Below are positions 1 through 11,440 of a stretch of 64,000 nucleotides of DNA, piece after piece (the stretch's first letter is position 1; every line of letters begins with the position of its first letter). Location: positions 124,001-188,000 of the forward strand of contig JAHLWY010000209.1 in assembly GCA_020002185.1 (NCBI GenBank), read 5' to 3'. The stretch is from Paraescarpia echinospica. Its lineage: Eukaryota; Annelida; Polychaeta; Sabellida; Siboglinidae. A program made the position numbers and the translations under genes. Below the pieces are notes generated by a model that did not search any database, was not told the origin of the DNA, and saw nothing but the letters and a program-made list of their open reading frames with translations.

Positions 1-1640
1 TTCATACGACTACACAAATAACATAACTATGCATGCAATGTCAGATTATGCACATAGTGCAATACTTTAGTTGCATTATGAGTGCTTATTTACCCCAAAA
101 TTTGCAAAAATCAATTGTCGCACCGGGTCCCATCAACATTCATTTATGCTTTTTCTTATATCTGATAAGAAGTACGTATAATACTAATACTAGTTTGCAA
201 CAAATACATATTTCTACAGGTCATGGTACAATAGTATTGTGATTGTTTTGTTAACAAATTTCCTAAAGCACCACAATGTCTTAGAATTTTACTTTATCAA
301 TACGACTCCGTTTTTCGCTGTGCTGATGCTGCCACCAGTTGGAATTAAAACAAGCTAATGAAATTATTGTATGACTATGCCGTTAGGCGACGCTTCAGTC
401 AGCGCGCCATGCAAGGAATTGTTTGTAAGTTGTTCAGATATCGCTCGCAGTGTTTGCAATATAACATCATATTCCAGGCGTATAAAATCGGAATACGACT
501 CCGTTTTGCAGCACACATACTTCAGGGCAATGCATGTTATGTAAAGTACATATTTAATGGGTGTATCGATACTACAAGACGTGACTTATGTGCACAATAA
601 AAGTCAATGTGCTTTAAGTTTAACTTAAGTCTAAGACAGTTAACTTAAGTTAAGACGTTTAACGTTTAAATTTAACTTTAGTTTAACTTTAAGTGCCTAA
701 ATGTTAGATTTAACGACTTCGTTTTGCACGACTCCGTTTATGCACTGTGTGAACGGAGTCCTTGTGAGTTAAACGAAGTAATATACTATGCATGATCAGT
801 TAGATTTAAAAATGATTGACTGGCTGAAGTCTCGTGGAATATTACTAGTAATAAAATTAGGTACTTCTGCAGTTTAGGCCCGCATCTAAAAAAACATGAT
901 AAGGGTCACCTACAGTCACCAAACTTCACATCATATATCTACAACACCTACTCTGCACATAGACACTTGTCATGTGATCAAACAATTACTGTCTTTTATC
1001 GATAAAAATGTACAAGATATTCACTCGTTTTGGGGTCTGTTCATTAGTTCCACCGTAAACTCCGGTAGGTGGCGCCACTTTACGGTTTACTTCAGACATG
1101 GGGATAGATCACAATTCATATTTCAATAATATTGTAAAATAAATAAAATAAAATACGCGATATTTAATTAAATAAGATTACCTTAAATTCAGTGTTGACA
1201 GCAAGTGGGGGGTTTTATTACGACTATTGGTTTGTGTAAATACTGGTGCATTTTAATATTGTTGATCAGAGGCAGTTCATCATAGCTATGATACAATACA
1301 TATAATAATATGTTTTGTGTGTTACAAACATTTTATTTTTGCAAACAAAATATTGTTTTATTTCCTGAAAATAAACAGTGACAGGTGAATTAAAAAAATG
1401 TATTTAACATTTGTGCTTGTCATGCAATGACTGAATGGTTCAACAGTTTTAACAGTTTTTTAAATCAATAATGTCAGCAGTATGAAAGACTGTATAAAGG
1501 TCTTGACAAATCTTTTAAGGGATTTAATTCTGATCCATTCTTGTTATAATCTTAAAATGGCGTATTTAGGGGGGCATTAGGCCATGGATGTGCCCTTTCA
1601 GAAATATGTTCTTTGTAATTATTGTGAAACCATACAATAT
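1..1640. other. Intergenic, no gene seen
   Basis: AT-rich sequence with only short chance reading frames and no recognisable protein. The short word acgactccgttt recurs near 302, 495 and 727, and its complement-like form acggagtc occurs near 753, so an old dispersed repeat may be present. The stretch 605-690 is a low-complexity run of TTAAGTTTAAC-like words. I see no promoter or RNA gene that I could defend. Confidence 0.5.
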
Positions 1641-2479
1641 TTTATTTATTATAAATTATTCCTGTTGTTAATATTTTACATGTTAACAATATTACAGATT
1701 TTGTTATGTGGATTACAAAAATAAGCATATTTCCCACCTTTCTCACCTTTCCCCACCTTCTCCTTGTCCGGGTGTGGCGGGGGGTTTTGCAGAGTCTCTT
1801 CCACTTCTTCCTGTCCTGAGTCCATTCTTCCTTCATCTGCCATGCCTTTAAATCTTTTCCCAGTGTGTCCTGTCATCTCAACTTGGATCTCCCCCTCGCT
1901 TGTTTCCTCTCTATCTTCATCTCCATGGTGGCTCATATGTCTTCCCTTTCTTTCCTTCTTTTCACACTCCAGCCGTCTTCTCCTCATGATGATCACAATG
2001 CTCTCCACATCGGCTTCTTTCAAGATGTCCTCATTCCTCCGGTGCTCCCTGCAGGCTACCCCCAATGACTATCTAATCATTCTCATCTCCGTTGTTGCCT
2101 GTCGTCTTTCGTCTCTTGTCGATAGTGGCCACGTTTCACAGCCATAGAGAAGTGTCGGCCTAATTACCGTTTTGCAGAGCAGGACCTTCATCTTTTGTGA
2201 CACCTTCTTATCACATTACTCCAGATAGTTCCCTCCACCTAAACTACCCCTTTGAGACTCGGCTCTCAGTTTCCTTACTGACACCTCCCTCCTTGTGCAT
2301 GACAGAGCCAAGATACTTAAAGGTCTGTACAGTTGGGAGGTTTACCTTTTCCTGAGACCCATACTTTTTTCATCTTCACCGGCTCTATGTGACCCGTTGG
2401 CGGAAGGTGTTCCGTCTTCGTTCTGCTGATCTTTAGCCCACATCTTTCCATTTTTTTCTCCATTTGTCCAATCTCTCTT

Positions 2480-3591
2480 CTATCCTACCTCCGTCTGAAT
2501 CACACAACACCAGGTCATCTGTGAACAACATAGCCCAGGGTGTCTGCTCCTTGATCTCCTCTGTAATTACACAACACCAGGTCATCCGTGAACAACATAG
2601 CCCAGGGTGTCTGCTCCTTGATCTCTTATGTGATCACGTCCGGGATAATGATATAAAGTAAAGGACTAAGGGCCGACCCCTGGTGTAGACCAACTTCAAT
2701 CTTGATTTCCTCTGTCTTCCCAGCATTTGTCATGATGCTTGCCATGCACCCTTCATACATGTACTTTATGATGGTAATGTAGTATTCTGGTATGCGCTTA
2801 TTTCGGAGGCTATACCAGATCAACTCTCTAGGAACTCTGTCATATGCTTTCTCCAAGTCCACAAACACCATGTGTAGACCACTTCTGATCTCCCTATGTT
2901 TCTCTTGGAGTATCCTGAGGCAGAACAGCGGTTGCACTGTCGACTTTCCCGGTTGGAATCCATATTGTCTTTCATTTATCTCCATCATTCCTCTCAACCT
3001 CCTCTCTGTCACACTCTCGCAAAGCTTCAGAGTGTGGCTAAGAAGTTTGATCCCCCGGAAGTTCTTACAGTTTAAAGGGTCTCCTTTCTGTTTGTAGATT
3101 GGTGCAATCACGCTTTTCCCCCATTCATCTGGGATACCATCTCTCAAGGCCTGGTTTAGCACTTCTGCCATCTATTTCTCTCCTTCTTGTCTGAGCGCCT
3201 TCACTACCTCCATCGGTAGTTCATCTGGTCCACACGCCTTGTTTTTCTTCATCTTACCCATCTGTATCCGCACCTCCTCAAGTTTGATTTCTTCAGTTGG
3301 GCCCTGTACTGCCTGGGTCCCTGCCATTTCTTGACTTTCATTTTCAACATTTAAGAGTTTATGGAAGTAGTTCTTCCATCTCTCTCGTATCTCTTGGGTG
3401 AGTAGTGCCCCATCTTTGGTTTTGACAAAGGCTACCCTGTCCACTGATCTCCTCTTTGTGGTGTTTGCCAGCCGGTATATTCTTTGTTTTCCTTCTTTCC
3501 CCTTCAGTTCTTCGTACAACTGCCCGTACGCCTTATCCTTGGCTACTGCAACTGCCCGCTTGTTTTCTTTCTTTGCTTCCTTGTATCTCAC
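2480..3591 (-). pseudogene. RTE-like LINE reverse transcriptase, broken
   Basis: Two consecutive minus-strand frames (3,172-3,591 and 2,626-3,171) make up the linker and reverse transcriptase. Visible motifs are NKACGPDELPMEV at the start, PIYKQKGDP, FRGIKLLSH, YGFQPGKST, FVDLEKAYDRVP (motif A, catalytic Asp) and GLHQGSALSPLL (motif B). The D-D catalytic box (motif C, here AMLFTDDLVLC) follows in another frame and appears twice because of a 67-bp tandem duplication. A stop separates the two main frames at about 3,171, so no functional enzyme can be made. Confidence 0.85.
2502..2635. repeat. 67-bp tandem duplication inside LINE RT
   Basis: Two near-identical 67-bp copies begin at 2,502 and 2,569, both starting acacaacaccaggtcat. 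On the minus strand each encodes the F-T-D-D motif C of the reverse transcriptase, so the catalytic box has been duplicated. The copies differ at only a few bases. Confidence 0.85.
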
Positions 3592-4060
3592 CTGATCTTC
3601 TTCGTCTCTTGATGCCTGCCATTCCTTGTAGCTCTTTATTTTCTCTACGACCGCCTCCTACACCTTCTCATCTCACCACCACGACTCCTTCTCAATATAT
3701 CTGCCTGGTGTTGATTGTCCAAGCTCCTCTTTTGCAAGAAGCACTATCTTTGGATACACCTCTGTCCATGTTGTGGTCCTTTCTTCAGTCTGCGACTCTG
3801 CGAAGCAGCCAGCTGTTTCTTGACCTTATAAATGAATGAATCTCTGACTTCCTCCTCCTTCAATTTCCACCATCTTATTCTATTGGTTCTTTTCCTTGGT
3901 GTCGTCCTCCTTCTAGTTACTTTGGTGTCATTCACTAGTGTCCTGTGCTGCGTTGCTATAGATTCACCTGGAATTACCTTGCAGTTTGTCACACCACTCA
4001 TGTTGTCTTTCTTTATCAAGATGTAGTTAATCACTGTTTTGTTTCCTCCACTGCTGTATG

Positions 4061-4531
4061 TCAGCAAGTGCTCCCACTCCTCTTCTGGAAGAAGGTATTT
4101 GCTATGGCCATGTCAAACGCTGCTGTCAGATGCAATACTCTCTCTCCCTCCTCATTTCTGTCTCCCACAGAGAATCCTCCATGCCATCTTCCAAACCCCA
4201 CCCTATCTTCATCAATGTGGCCATTTAGGTATCCTGCTAGGACCTGGCCCTCCCTAGTTGGTAGTCCTATCAGCAGTACCTGCAGTTTGTTCCAGAATGT
4301 CTCTTTAACCGTATCTTCACATCCCAGTTGTGAAGCGTATGCTGTCACTATATTCCAAACTACCTCTGCCAGTACCAGCTTGATAGTCATCATTCTATCA
4401 GAAATTCTCTGGACTTCCAGTACCTTGTCTGTTTGTTCTTGCCCTACTGATACCCGGAAGCCAATGGTGGTAGGGCCGTTCTGACACCTACAAGAAAAAC
4501 GGCAGAAACCATGAGGAAAGGGCGCACGCAT
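4061..4531 (-). pseudogene. RTE-like LINE endonuclease domain fragment
   Basis: This frame of about 156 codons contains an N-G-H-I-D-E-D stretch, then HGGFSVGDRNEEGERVL and an IANTFF-K-R motif near its C-terminus. These are hallmarks of the AP-endonuclease domain of RTE/BovB elements, in which the NGH, G-RN-EG-R and ANT-F positions are conserved. The domain would nick target DNA during target-primed reverse transcription. The upstream catalytic part of the endonuclease is not in this frame, and the following linker is in another frame, so this is a broken remnant. Confidence 0.8.
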
Positions 4532-4810
4532 GTCAGAAAGTAATTAACTTTGCACTTCTCGATGACAGCCCAGTTGCGCAAAAGATGCAAAGACCAGAAG
4601 TCGAATAAGGGTATACAGGCATTCCACAAGGTTTTTGGAACTGGGCACATCTTAAAGAAGTATAAGAAAATGTCAATGGCAGTTAAAAGCATTTGTCTAC
4701 TGAAGTCAGCTATCAAAAATAACAAGAAATGAAACCATAAACGTATCAGTATCATGTTCAGTGTATTTGGGAAGCACCTGTAAATAAACTATTAATTTAC
4801 TTTCTTGCAG

Positions 4811-4865
4811 TCCACTGCCGGGGTAGCTCAGCTAGTTATGGGCAAATCGGGGCGTGGGTCTAAAC
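4811..4865 (+). repeat. tRNA-like SINE head, fragment
   Basis: The segment ggggtagctcagctagttat resembles a tRNA 5' half with an internal polymerase III A box (TAGCTCAG). A weak B-box-like sequence (cgtgggtctaaactg) lies about 30 bp downstream. A true tRNA fold is not evident, so a tRNA-derived SINE remnant is the better reading. A chance match cannot be excluded. Confidence 0.4.
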
Positions 4866-4904
4866 TGCAAAAGTATTAACAATTTACTGGACACTTGCTT
4901 TTAG

Positions 4905-5430
4905 TTTTTTATTTCCTTAAATATTGTCACTGCCAGACAATGCCAGTAGATTTAAGAAGTCCTTCCAAGATTTATTAGTAAACAATGCTTGCAATGGCGA
5001 TGTTATTCCACCACCCTCAGCTGAGACTGAGATGCCAAGACTCATCCAGATGGCATAGATACAATCTTGATTACCAAGGTTTTGTAATGTGAAGACACTG
5101 CAAGGGCCTATGGACACTTTTGCAATTCTGACTGTGACGGAAATGATTAGTTAGTTACATGACTAAACACTTTTTAGCCTTTTAATTTCATAAATATTGT
5201 CACTGCCAGTAGATTTAACAAGATTACCAAGATTTATAAGTACACCGTGCTTGCACCATCCCACTGTTCCACCATTCTCAGTTCAGGCTGAGGTGCTGAA
5301 TCTGGTCCATATGGCAAAGATATACAATAATCTCGATTACGAAGGCTCTGTAATGTGAAGACACTGTTTGTTGCCAGAGCCTCAGGACACTTGCAATTCT
5401 CACTCTGACAGAAACGATTAGTGGAACTGA
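4905..5430. repeat. Imperfect ~260-bp direct duplication
   Basis: Two diverged copies lie at about 4,915-5,150 and 5,190-5,430. Shared blocks include aaatattgtcactgcca, gccagtagatttaa, ccaagattta, aatgtgaagacactg and gacacttgcaattct. On the minus strand the two copies give alignable peptides (both contain SVFTLQ followed by L-N-D-CI), but each is soon interrupted. I do not recognise a family. It may be a duplicated transposon piece or an old exon. Confidence 0.55.
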
Positions 5431-5544
5431 ATCAGAGTAAACAGTGAACTTTAACTCTCATACTAAGTCACCAAATAAGGACACCGGTTTATTCAGTTTA
5501 AATGAAGCATTCAAACCAGTCTTTAATTTCAAATTTATTACAGA

Positions 5545-5725
5545 CACAAGTCACACACAAATATAATACTGAATTGCAAACTTTTCAGAACACTTTTTTG
5601 TGTACCTTTTATTTGTTGTAATACAATTAGAAACATAAAATATAAAATCTGAATTGCAAACTTTTCAGAACTTATTTTTTGTATACCTTTTATTTGTTGT
5701 AATTAGAAACTGAATTGCATTAATT
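5545..5725. repeat. Tandem duplication, ~85-bp unit
   Basis: The words ctgaattgcaaacttttcagaac and tgtaccttttatttgttgtaat occur twice in the same order, about 85 bp apart. A third partial ctgaattgca lies at about 5,709. It is AT-rich with no coding potential. Confidence 0.7.
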
Positions 5726-6656
5726 ATGATAATGTAAAACTCTTATAATATTGCATTAAATATCTTTTAACTGTTCATGGAAATACAGGCTTGTCATCTG
5801 GCGGTAATAGTCGTATGGGTATCTGTTACCAGGCGTTATCTCTGCGAAAGTGAGTGACAGTCGGCTAAGTAAGACTAAGTGGCCTCGTCAAAGTTCCAGC
5901 AATGTCCTGCAGATGCCACAATGATGATTTGATAATTTTAAATTTAAGATGAAAGAGTCACATGCCACAATATATCTTTATCATAAAGATAAAATAACAG
6001 CGCTGTGTACTAATAGTAACTGATAATCATGTACTGGTATGTTTGCAGGAATTTCGATGCATGGAAATTTAATCTGAAATTCCTTTCAGGTACAATGCGA
6101 CAATACCATGATTTAGTCATGGTTACAATATTGACCAGGTAATCAATATTTACCTTCCTAATTACCTGTAATATAAAAAATAAATGACTTATAAATCTTA
6201 CTTCTAGTAATTCTGAAGTCTCACAAACACAACACTGATTATAAAGGTTATGTGTTGATGCTGCTGTGTGATTACCTAGAGTGGCATGAGTGGCAAGAGT
6301 GACATGAGTGGCAAGAGTGGCAGAGTATATTATTAGGTGATGTGTTGGTGCTGCTATGTGATTACCTAGAGTGGCAAGAGTGGCAGGGTATTTTATAAGT
6401 CCACTGTTGGAATCACAATCAAGTTGACTCGGGTTTAATTCTCATGTGCCAAGGAACCAAGATAAAGCACCACTTACAAAGGCTGTTAGATGTATCTTTT
6501 TAAAAAAAAATTTCCTTTTTGTTTAGTTGATACTGCTATAAACTCGGCCTTGCTGAAAATAATATAATATTTTTAGAAAATATGGCGCCAACTCTGGGGT
6601 GCTCTCGTGAATTTGCAAAGTCAAAACATATCTAGTGTTTACTACTTGGTACTTTT

Positions 6657-7072
6657 TTGAACCACCACACACCCACTTGATATGTGTGGGGGACCTTAGA
6701 TATTGAAGCACCACACACCCACTTGATATGTGTGGGGGACCTTAGATTTTGAACCACCACAACCCACTTGATATGTGTGGGGGACCTTAGATATTGAACC
6801 ACCACACACCCACTTGATATGTGTGGGGACCTTATATATTGAACCACCACACACCCACTTGATATGTGTGGGGGACCTTAGATATTGAACCACCACACAC
6901 CCACTTGATATGTGTGGGGGACCTTCCATATTAAACCACCACACACCCACTTGATATGTGTGGGGGACCTTAGATATTGATCCACCTCACACCCACTTGA
7001 TATGTGTGGGGACCTTAAATATTGAACCACCACACACCCACGTGATATGTGTGGCGGACCTTAGATATTGTG
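6657..7072. repeat. 46-bp satellite, nine copies
   Basis: About nine units of 45-46 bp, each containing ccacacacccacttgatatgtgtggggg followed by accttagatattgaa. Each unit has self-complementary arms (CCACACA and TGTGTGG) around a short spacer, so every repeat can form a small hairpin. Units are highly similar, which indicates recent amplification. Apparent minus-strand frames are only the satellite read through. Confidence 0.9.
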
Positions 7073-7343
7073 CATAATTTTATTATTGTCAATTAAAAAT
7101 AGACAACTTGAGATGCTTTAATTAACTGACGTGACATAAACATCCCACAACACTGCCAGGTTCTGATGTCCGCATTACTCTCAAAATTTGTAACAGTTCA
7201 GTCATTAGAAGGCACCACTGGAGTGGAACATTGACGGCCAACTGAACAACCACCAGTGCATAATGTTGTACCTTTATGGGGACTTTGCAAACTATGGCAA
7301 CCACCCCTGACATGGTATCTAGTTTGTGAGAAAAGTCTTCATA

Positions 7344-7635
<292 letters not shown>

Positions 7636-9066
7636 TATTTATTTGACCATCATAAGTACATAAACTACAATATAATATTCATTGTAAGGTCAGGGAGGCT
7701 CCCATTAAGACAATTATATGCCGCTATCATGGGAACCACCTTACTGATGTAACATAATTACATGTATATGATTATTGCGTGATTAACTATATATGCATAC
7801 ATGTATGTGTATACATAGTATATACAGTACGATGACATTGGTGTTACCCTTTCTTTCCCACCCTCTCTAACCCCCCAATTGTGACTCGACATGAATGATA
7901 GATTGATTTATTCTTAGCCGCAGTGCACTTGTGCACCGCATGAATGATCTTTAGTAATTCCACAGATATTATCATTCCAAAGACCCATGAATGCTTTAGA
8001 ATTCACTGAAATACTTTTGCAACTTGCAGAAAATATTGCAATATGTTTTCAGTGATTCTTGTAAGTTGTTCTTGAACCATTCAAATGTTGATTTGCAGAA
8101 GCATTTCTTAAACCTATATGTGCAATGCAATAGTTTAAAACTTTTCACACAAAAGATATGACAACAAAGGAGCATTCATTGTACCAGTATGAACTACTAG
8201 CCAACCAGGAAGTTCATGTGTTTAATTTAGTCACATGATTGATGATAAACTTGTTATTGAACTGCTCTGTTGAGGAATTGGGCAGTAGCGTTCAGGCGGA
8301 AAAATGAACTAGTGGAGCAAAATTTTAGTTGTGTCACACTTACTTTAATCTGATAGTTTGTACAAGACCACTGATGGCAAATACATCACAAGTACAACAT
8401 GGCCGTACCCATGAACTGAATGCGATGAACTATGAACAGCTGCTGGTATGTTATTAAGCTTACACCCACCTGTGCTGCAAAACAAACCAAATGCACCAGT
8501 TATCACTGGTCATATTACAGTATTTTGATCATAAATTAATTCACAATGGCATCATCTGGAGAGTTGCCTGCTACTCAGTTTGCACAGATTTGGGGTTAAA
8601 CAATATAACTTACCTTTTGTCACCATTTTATACAAGGCATTGGTTTCTTTGCTCGGGTGTTTTACAACTACTACAGGCCATGGTCCATACAATGGTATTC
8701 TGTTTACACTGTCATGCTTACAGTAGGATACATAAATATATGAATGTGTCCCATGAGGCATGACATCGTAGGTGTTTGAGTTTCAGTTTCTCAATCGAGA
8801 ATATGGCTTCAAATCCTCTTGCTGGTGTTTTGAAGTTTGGAAATGTAATTCACTCCCCGATGTCTCGGTTCACTCAGTTGGATGAAGGAGTACTTGGCTA
8901 TAGATAGTGGTTATTTATGCATGTTTGTGCAATAATTGGAACATGGCTGAATGCTTCTCAGAGAAATCAAGATGTTCAAATAAACAGATCTGTCAGGGGT
9001 GAAGTATAAAACATCCTATGGATTAGATACCGCACTAAAAAGTCTTTATCCTTTTGTTAAATCCAG
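7636..9066. other. Non-coding interval before the 9-kb exon
   Basis: No domain-bearing frame is seen. A start codon at 8,804 opens a short frame (MASNPLAGVLKFGN) that ends at a possible donor aat|gtaatt at about 8,846 in phase 0. This could be a first coding exon for the exon at 9,067, but the evidence is only phase and proximity. The rest is ordinary AT-rich sequence. Confidence 0.35.
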
Positions 9067-9132
9067 GCAGCACAAAGAGACAGAAGACAGCCTGTTTACC
9101 AAGTCATTCCTGGATATCAGCAGTTTGTGCCG
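9067..9132 (+). CDS. Orphan exon paralogous to membrane-protein cytoplasmic exon
   Basis: A 66-bp, phase 0-0 exon with a pyrimidine-rich acceptor (ttttgttaaatccag) and a strong donor (ccg|gtaagtg). It encodes 22 residues ending QPVYQVIPGYQQFVP. The minus-strand exon at 48,560-48,625 is also exactly 66 bp and phase 0-0, and encodes a peptide ending VYDVIPGFEQAVQ. Ungapped, 10 of 22 positions are identical. The shared core VY-x-VIPG-(F/Y)-x-Q contains a Y-x-x-hydrophobic signal of the kind used for endocytic sorting, which fits a cytoplasmic tail. No matching transmembrane or SEA exon was found downstream on this strand, so the gene is orphaned, truncated, or has its other exons far away. Confidence 0.7.
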
Positions 9133-10020
9133 GTAAGTGATCAGTTAGTAATACAGAATACTTCTGTATTTACCTAGAGGTCTTGTGCAACATTTCACAG
9201 TTCAATGAAACCTACAATTTATTAAAATACTAATTAGTTTTGGTGGAGGCTTTTTGGCAGTAATAATGAGTAGAGAGATTTGTTACTACACAAGAGTATT
9301 TACATTAATAACTTGATTTATCTTATTCTTTCAACAAAATAACTCTTTGCAATGCTGATTGACAACAATCAGTTAGGTTGTTTGAAATGGTCGACTGACA
9401 ACTGAATACATTTATTATTATGTTAATTAGGCATTGCATATTTTTCTTTACTACCATTTGGAACCTGCCATTCCTTCTTTGTGGCATGTTCGCTATGAAC
9501 AGCTATTAATCTCTGCAGAATGGTGCATGGTTGAATACTTCCCAGATATGCCACAAAAGTGCAATCGTGTGTAGAGGAATTAGAAGTTTGCCTGAGTAAA
9601 AGGTGTAGCATTTAATAATCAATATGTTATCATTATGTGACTGTTCTACATACTTGCCTTCTATAAAGCACTACTTGACTAGAGGTAGTCAATCTGGGTT
9701 ATCTATACATAGAGTACCTGCATAAGGCACGAATGACTAAGTTAAAGAAACTAGTAATTGCGAATGTTGAGAAATCATTCAGGTGTGACAGCTATTGCTG
9801 TATGAGTCCAGGTACTTGTGTCTACCTGTACACTTTATCTGTCTAGGCACCTGGGGTAAATTGAGAAGTATGGTGTGGGTTACGTGCTGCTACTGATCTA
9901 CTGCTGTGTCAGGGATACGTTTTATACATTGTAGATCTACGTCTTTATGTCTAGCTAAAATGCAGTTTCACAATTTTCCCCCTTCTAAAAAGACCCAAAA
10001 ATTAAACATGACTGTGGATT
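9133..10020. other. Non-coding, possible intron
   Basis: AT-rich sequence following a good splice donor. No domain-bearing frame was seen on either strand. It may be intron of the gene represented by the 9,067-9,132 exon. Confidence 0.3.
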
Positions 10021-11440
10021 CAGGGGTTGTGATGGTGATGTCGTGGTTATGATGTTAGTGGTGCGGTGGTGGTGCTATTTTTGGTTGTGAGGGTGGTGGA
10101 GGTATGGTTGTTGTTGGTTGTGATGGTTGTGGTTGTGGAGGTATTGTTGTTGATGGTTGTGATGGTTGTGGTGGTGTTGTTCTTGTTGATTGTGAGTGTG
10201 ATGGTTGTGATTGTGGAGGTGTTGTTCTTGTTATTGATTGTGATGGTTGTGGTTGTAGAGGTATTGTTGTTGGTTGTGATGGTTGTGGAGGTGTTGTTGT
10301 GATGGTTTTGGTTGTAGAGGTATTGTTGTTGGTTGTGATGGTTGTGGTGGTGTTGTTCTTGTTATTGATTGCGATGGTTCTGGTTGTAGAGGTATTGTTG
10401 TTGGTGGTTGTGATGGTTGTGGAGGTATTGTTCTTGTTGGTGGTGGTGTTTAATTGTGGTAACTAGTGGTTATTCATCTATGTAGGGATACATTGTGTAA
10501 TATCATCTATATTAGGTGCATCAATAAATATAAAGTGTGACCTTAGTTGTGAGGTGAATGTATATGCAGGAGTAGTTATCTATACTGTACTGTTATTTGG
10601 GACTGTTCTTGGTGTGGATGTGGTAGTGTTCTTGTTGTTGGTTGTGATGGTTGTGATTGTGGAGATGTTGTTATTGTTGTTGGTTGTGAAGGTTGTGGAA
10701 ATATCTTATTATTGTTGTTTGTGGTGGCGTTGTTCTTGTTGGTTGTGATGATTGTGGTTGTGGAAGTGTTGTTCTTGTTGTTGGTTGTGATCGTTGCGGA
10801 GGTGTTCTTGTTGATTATGATGATTATGGTTTTGGAGTTGTTCTTGTTATTGATTGCGATGGTTGTGGTTGTAGAGGTATTGTCGTTGTTGGTGGTGGTC
10901 GTTGTGGAGGTGTTCTTATTGATTGTGATGGTTGTGGTTGTGAAGCTGTTGTTCTTGTTATTGATTGTGATGATTGTGGTTGTAGAGGTATTGTTGTTAT
11001 TGATTATGGTGGTTGTGGATGTAGCGGTATTGCTGTTGTTGGTTGTGATGGTTATGGTTGTGGTTTTGGAGGTATTATTATTGTTGATTGTGATGGTTGT
11101 GGTTGTGGAGGTGTTGTTCTTGTTATTGATTGTGGTTGTAGCAGTATTGTTGTTGTTGGTTGTGATGGTTGTGGAGGTGTTGTTCTTATTGATTGAGATG
11201 GTTGTGGTTGTGGAGGTGTTGTTTTGTTATTGATTGTGATGGTTGTGGTTGTAGCAATATTGCTGTTGTTGGTTGTGGTGATTGTGGTTGTGGAGGTGTT
11301 GTTCTTGTTGATTGTGATAGTTGTGTTTATGGAGGTGTTGTTCTTATTGATTGTGATGGTTGTGGTTGTATAGGTATTGTTGCTGGTGGTTGTGATGGTT
11401 GTGGTGTTGTTCTTGTTGGTGGTGGTGCTTAATTGTGGTG
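10020..11440. repeat. G/T-rich minisatellite in two duplicated arrays
   Basis: Two arrays (about 10,020-10,455 and 10,600-11,430) are built from words such as ggttgtgatggttgtgg and ttgttcttgttattgattg. The plus strand has very little C and the minus strand very little G. Each array is followed by a similar tail (taattgtgg-t-actagtggttatt, then gtgtaatatcat-t-tattaggtgcat), so array and tail were duplicated together about 980 bp apart. Overlapping open frames rich in Cys-Gly-Asp or Val-Leu are by-products of the repeat. Confidence 0.85.

Larger units (their letters stand above)
1640..4531 (-). mobile_element. Degraded RTE/BovB-like LINE
   Basis: The minus strand carries, in transcript order, an AP-endonuclease tail (from 4,531), a linker, and a reverse transcriptase (to about 2,480). 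This is the order of an RTE/BovB-type non-LTR retrotransposon. The coding sequence is cut by several stops and frame changes, so the copy is dead. A further minus-strand basic frame at 1,676-2,065 may be the C-terminal region. Family assignment rests on motif resemblance to BovB/craniofacial-development-protein-2-like proteins recalled from general knowledge and is not a database result. Confidence 0.8.

Noticed and set aside
1064..1077. taggtggcgccact shared with about 34,922
   Set aside because: A 14-bp match with a palindromic core is too short to claim a repeat family.
4811..4865. Functional tRNA gene
   Set aside because: Only an A-box-like half is convincing; no full cloverleaf or acceptor stem could be paired.
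6632..6950. Minus-strand frames of repeated HISSGCVVV-like peptide
   Set aside because: They are translated 46-bp satellite units, not a protein.
6657..7072. CRISPR-like array (regular 46-bp repeats)
   Set aside because: Units are direct tandem copies with no unique spacers, in a eukaryotic genome.
10066..11432. Cys/Gly-rich and Val/Leu-rich frames of 120-173 codons
   Set aside because: Two frames of the same minisatellite are open at once; there are no splice sites, signal peptide or domain support.
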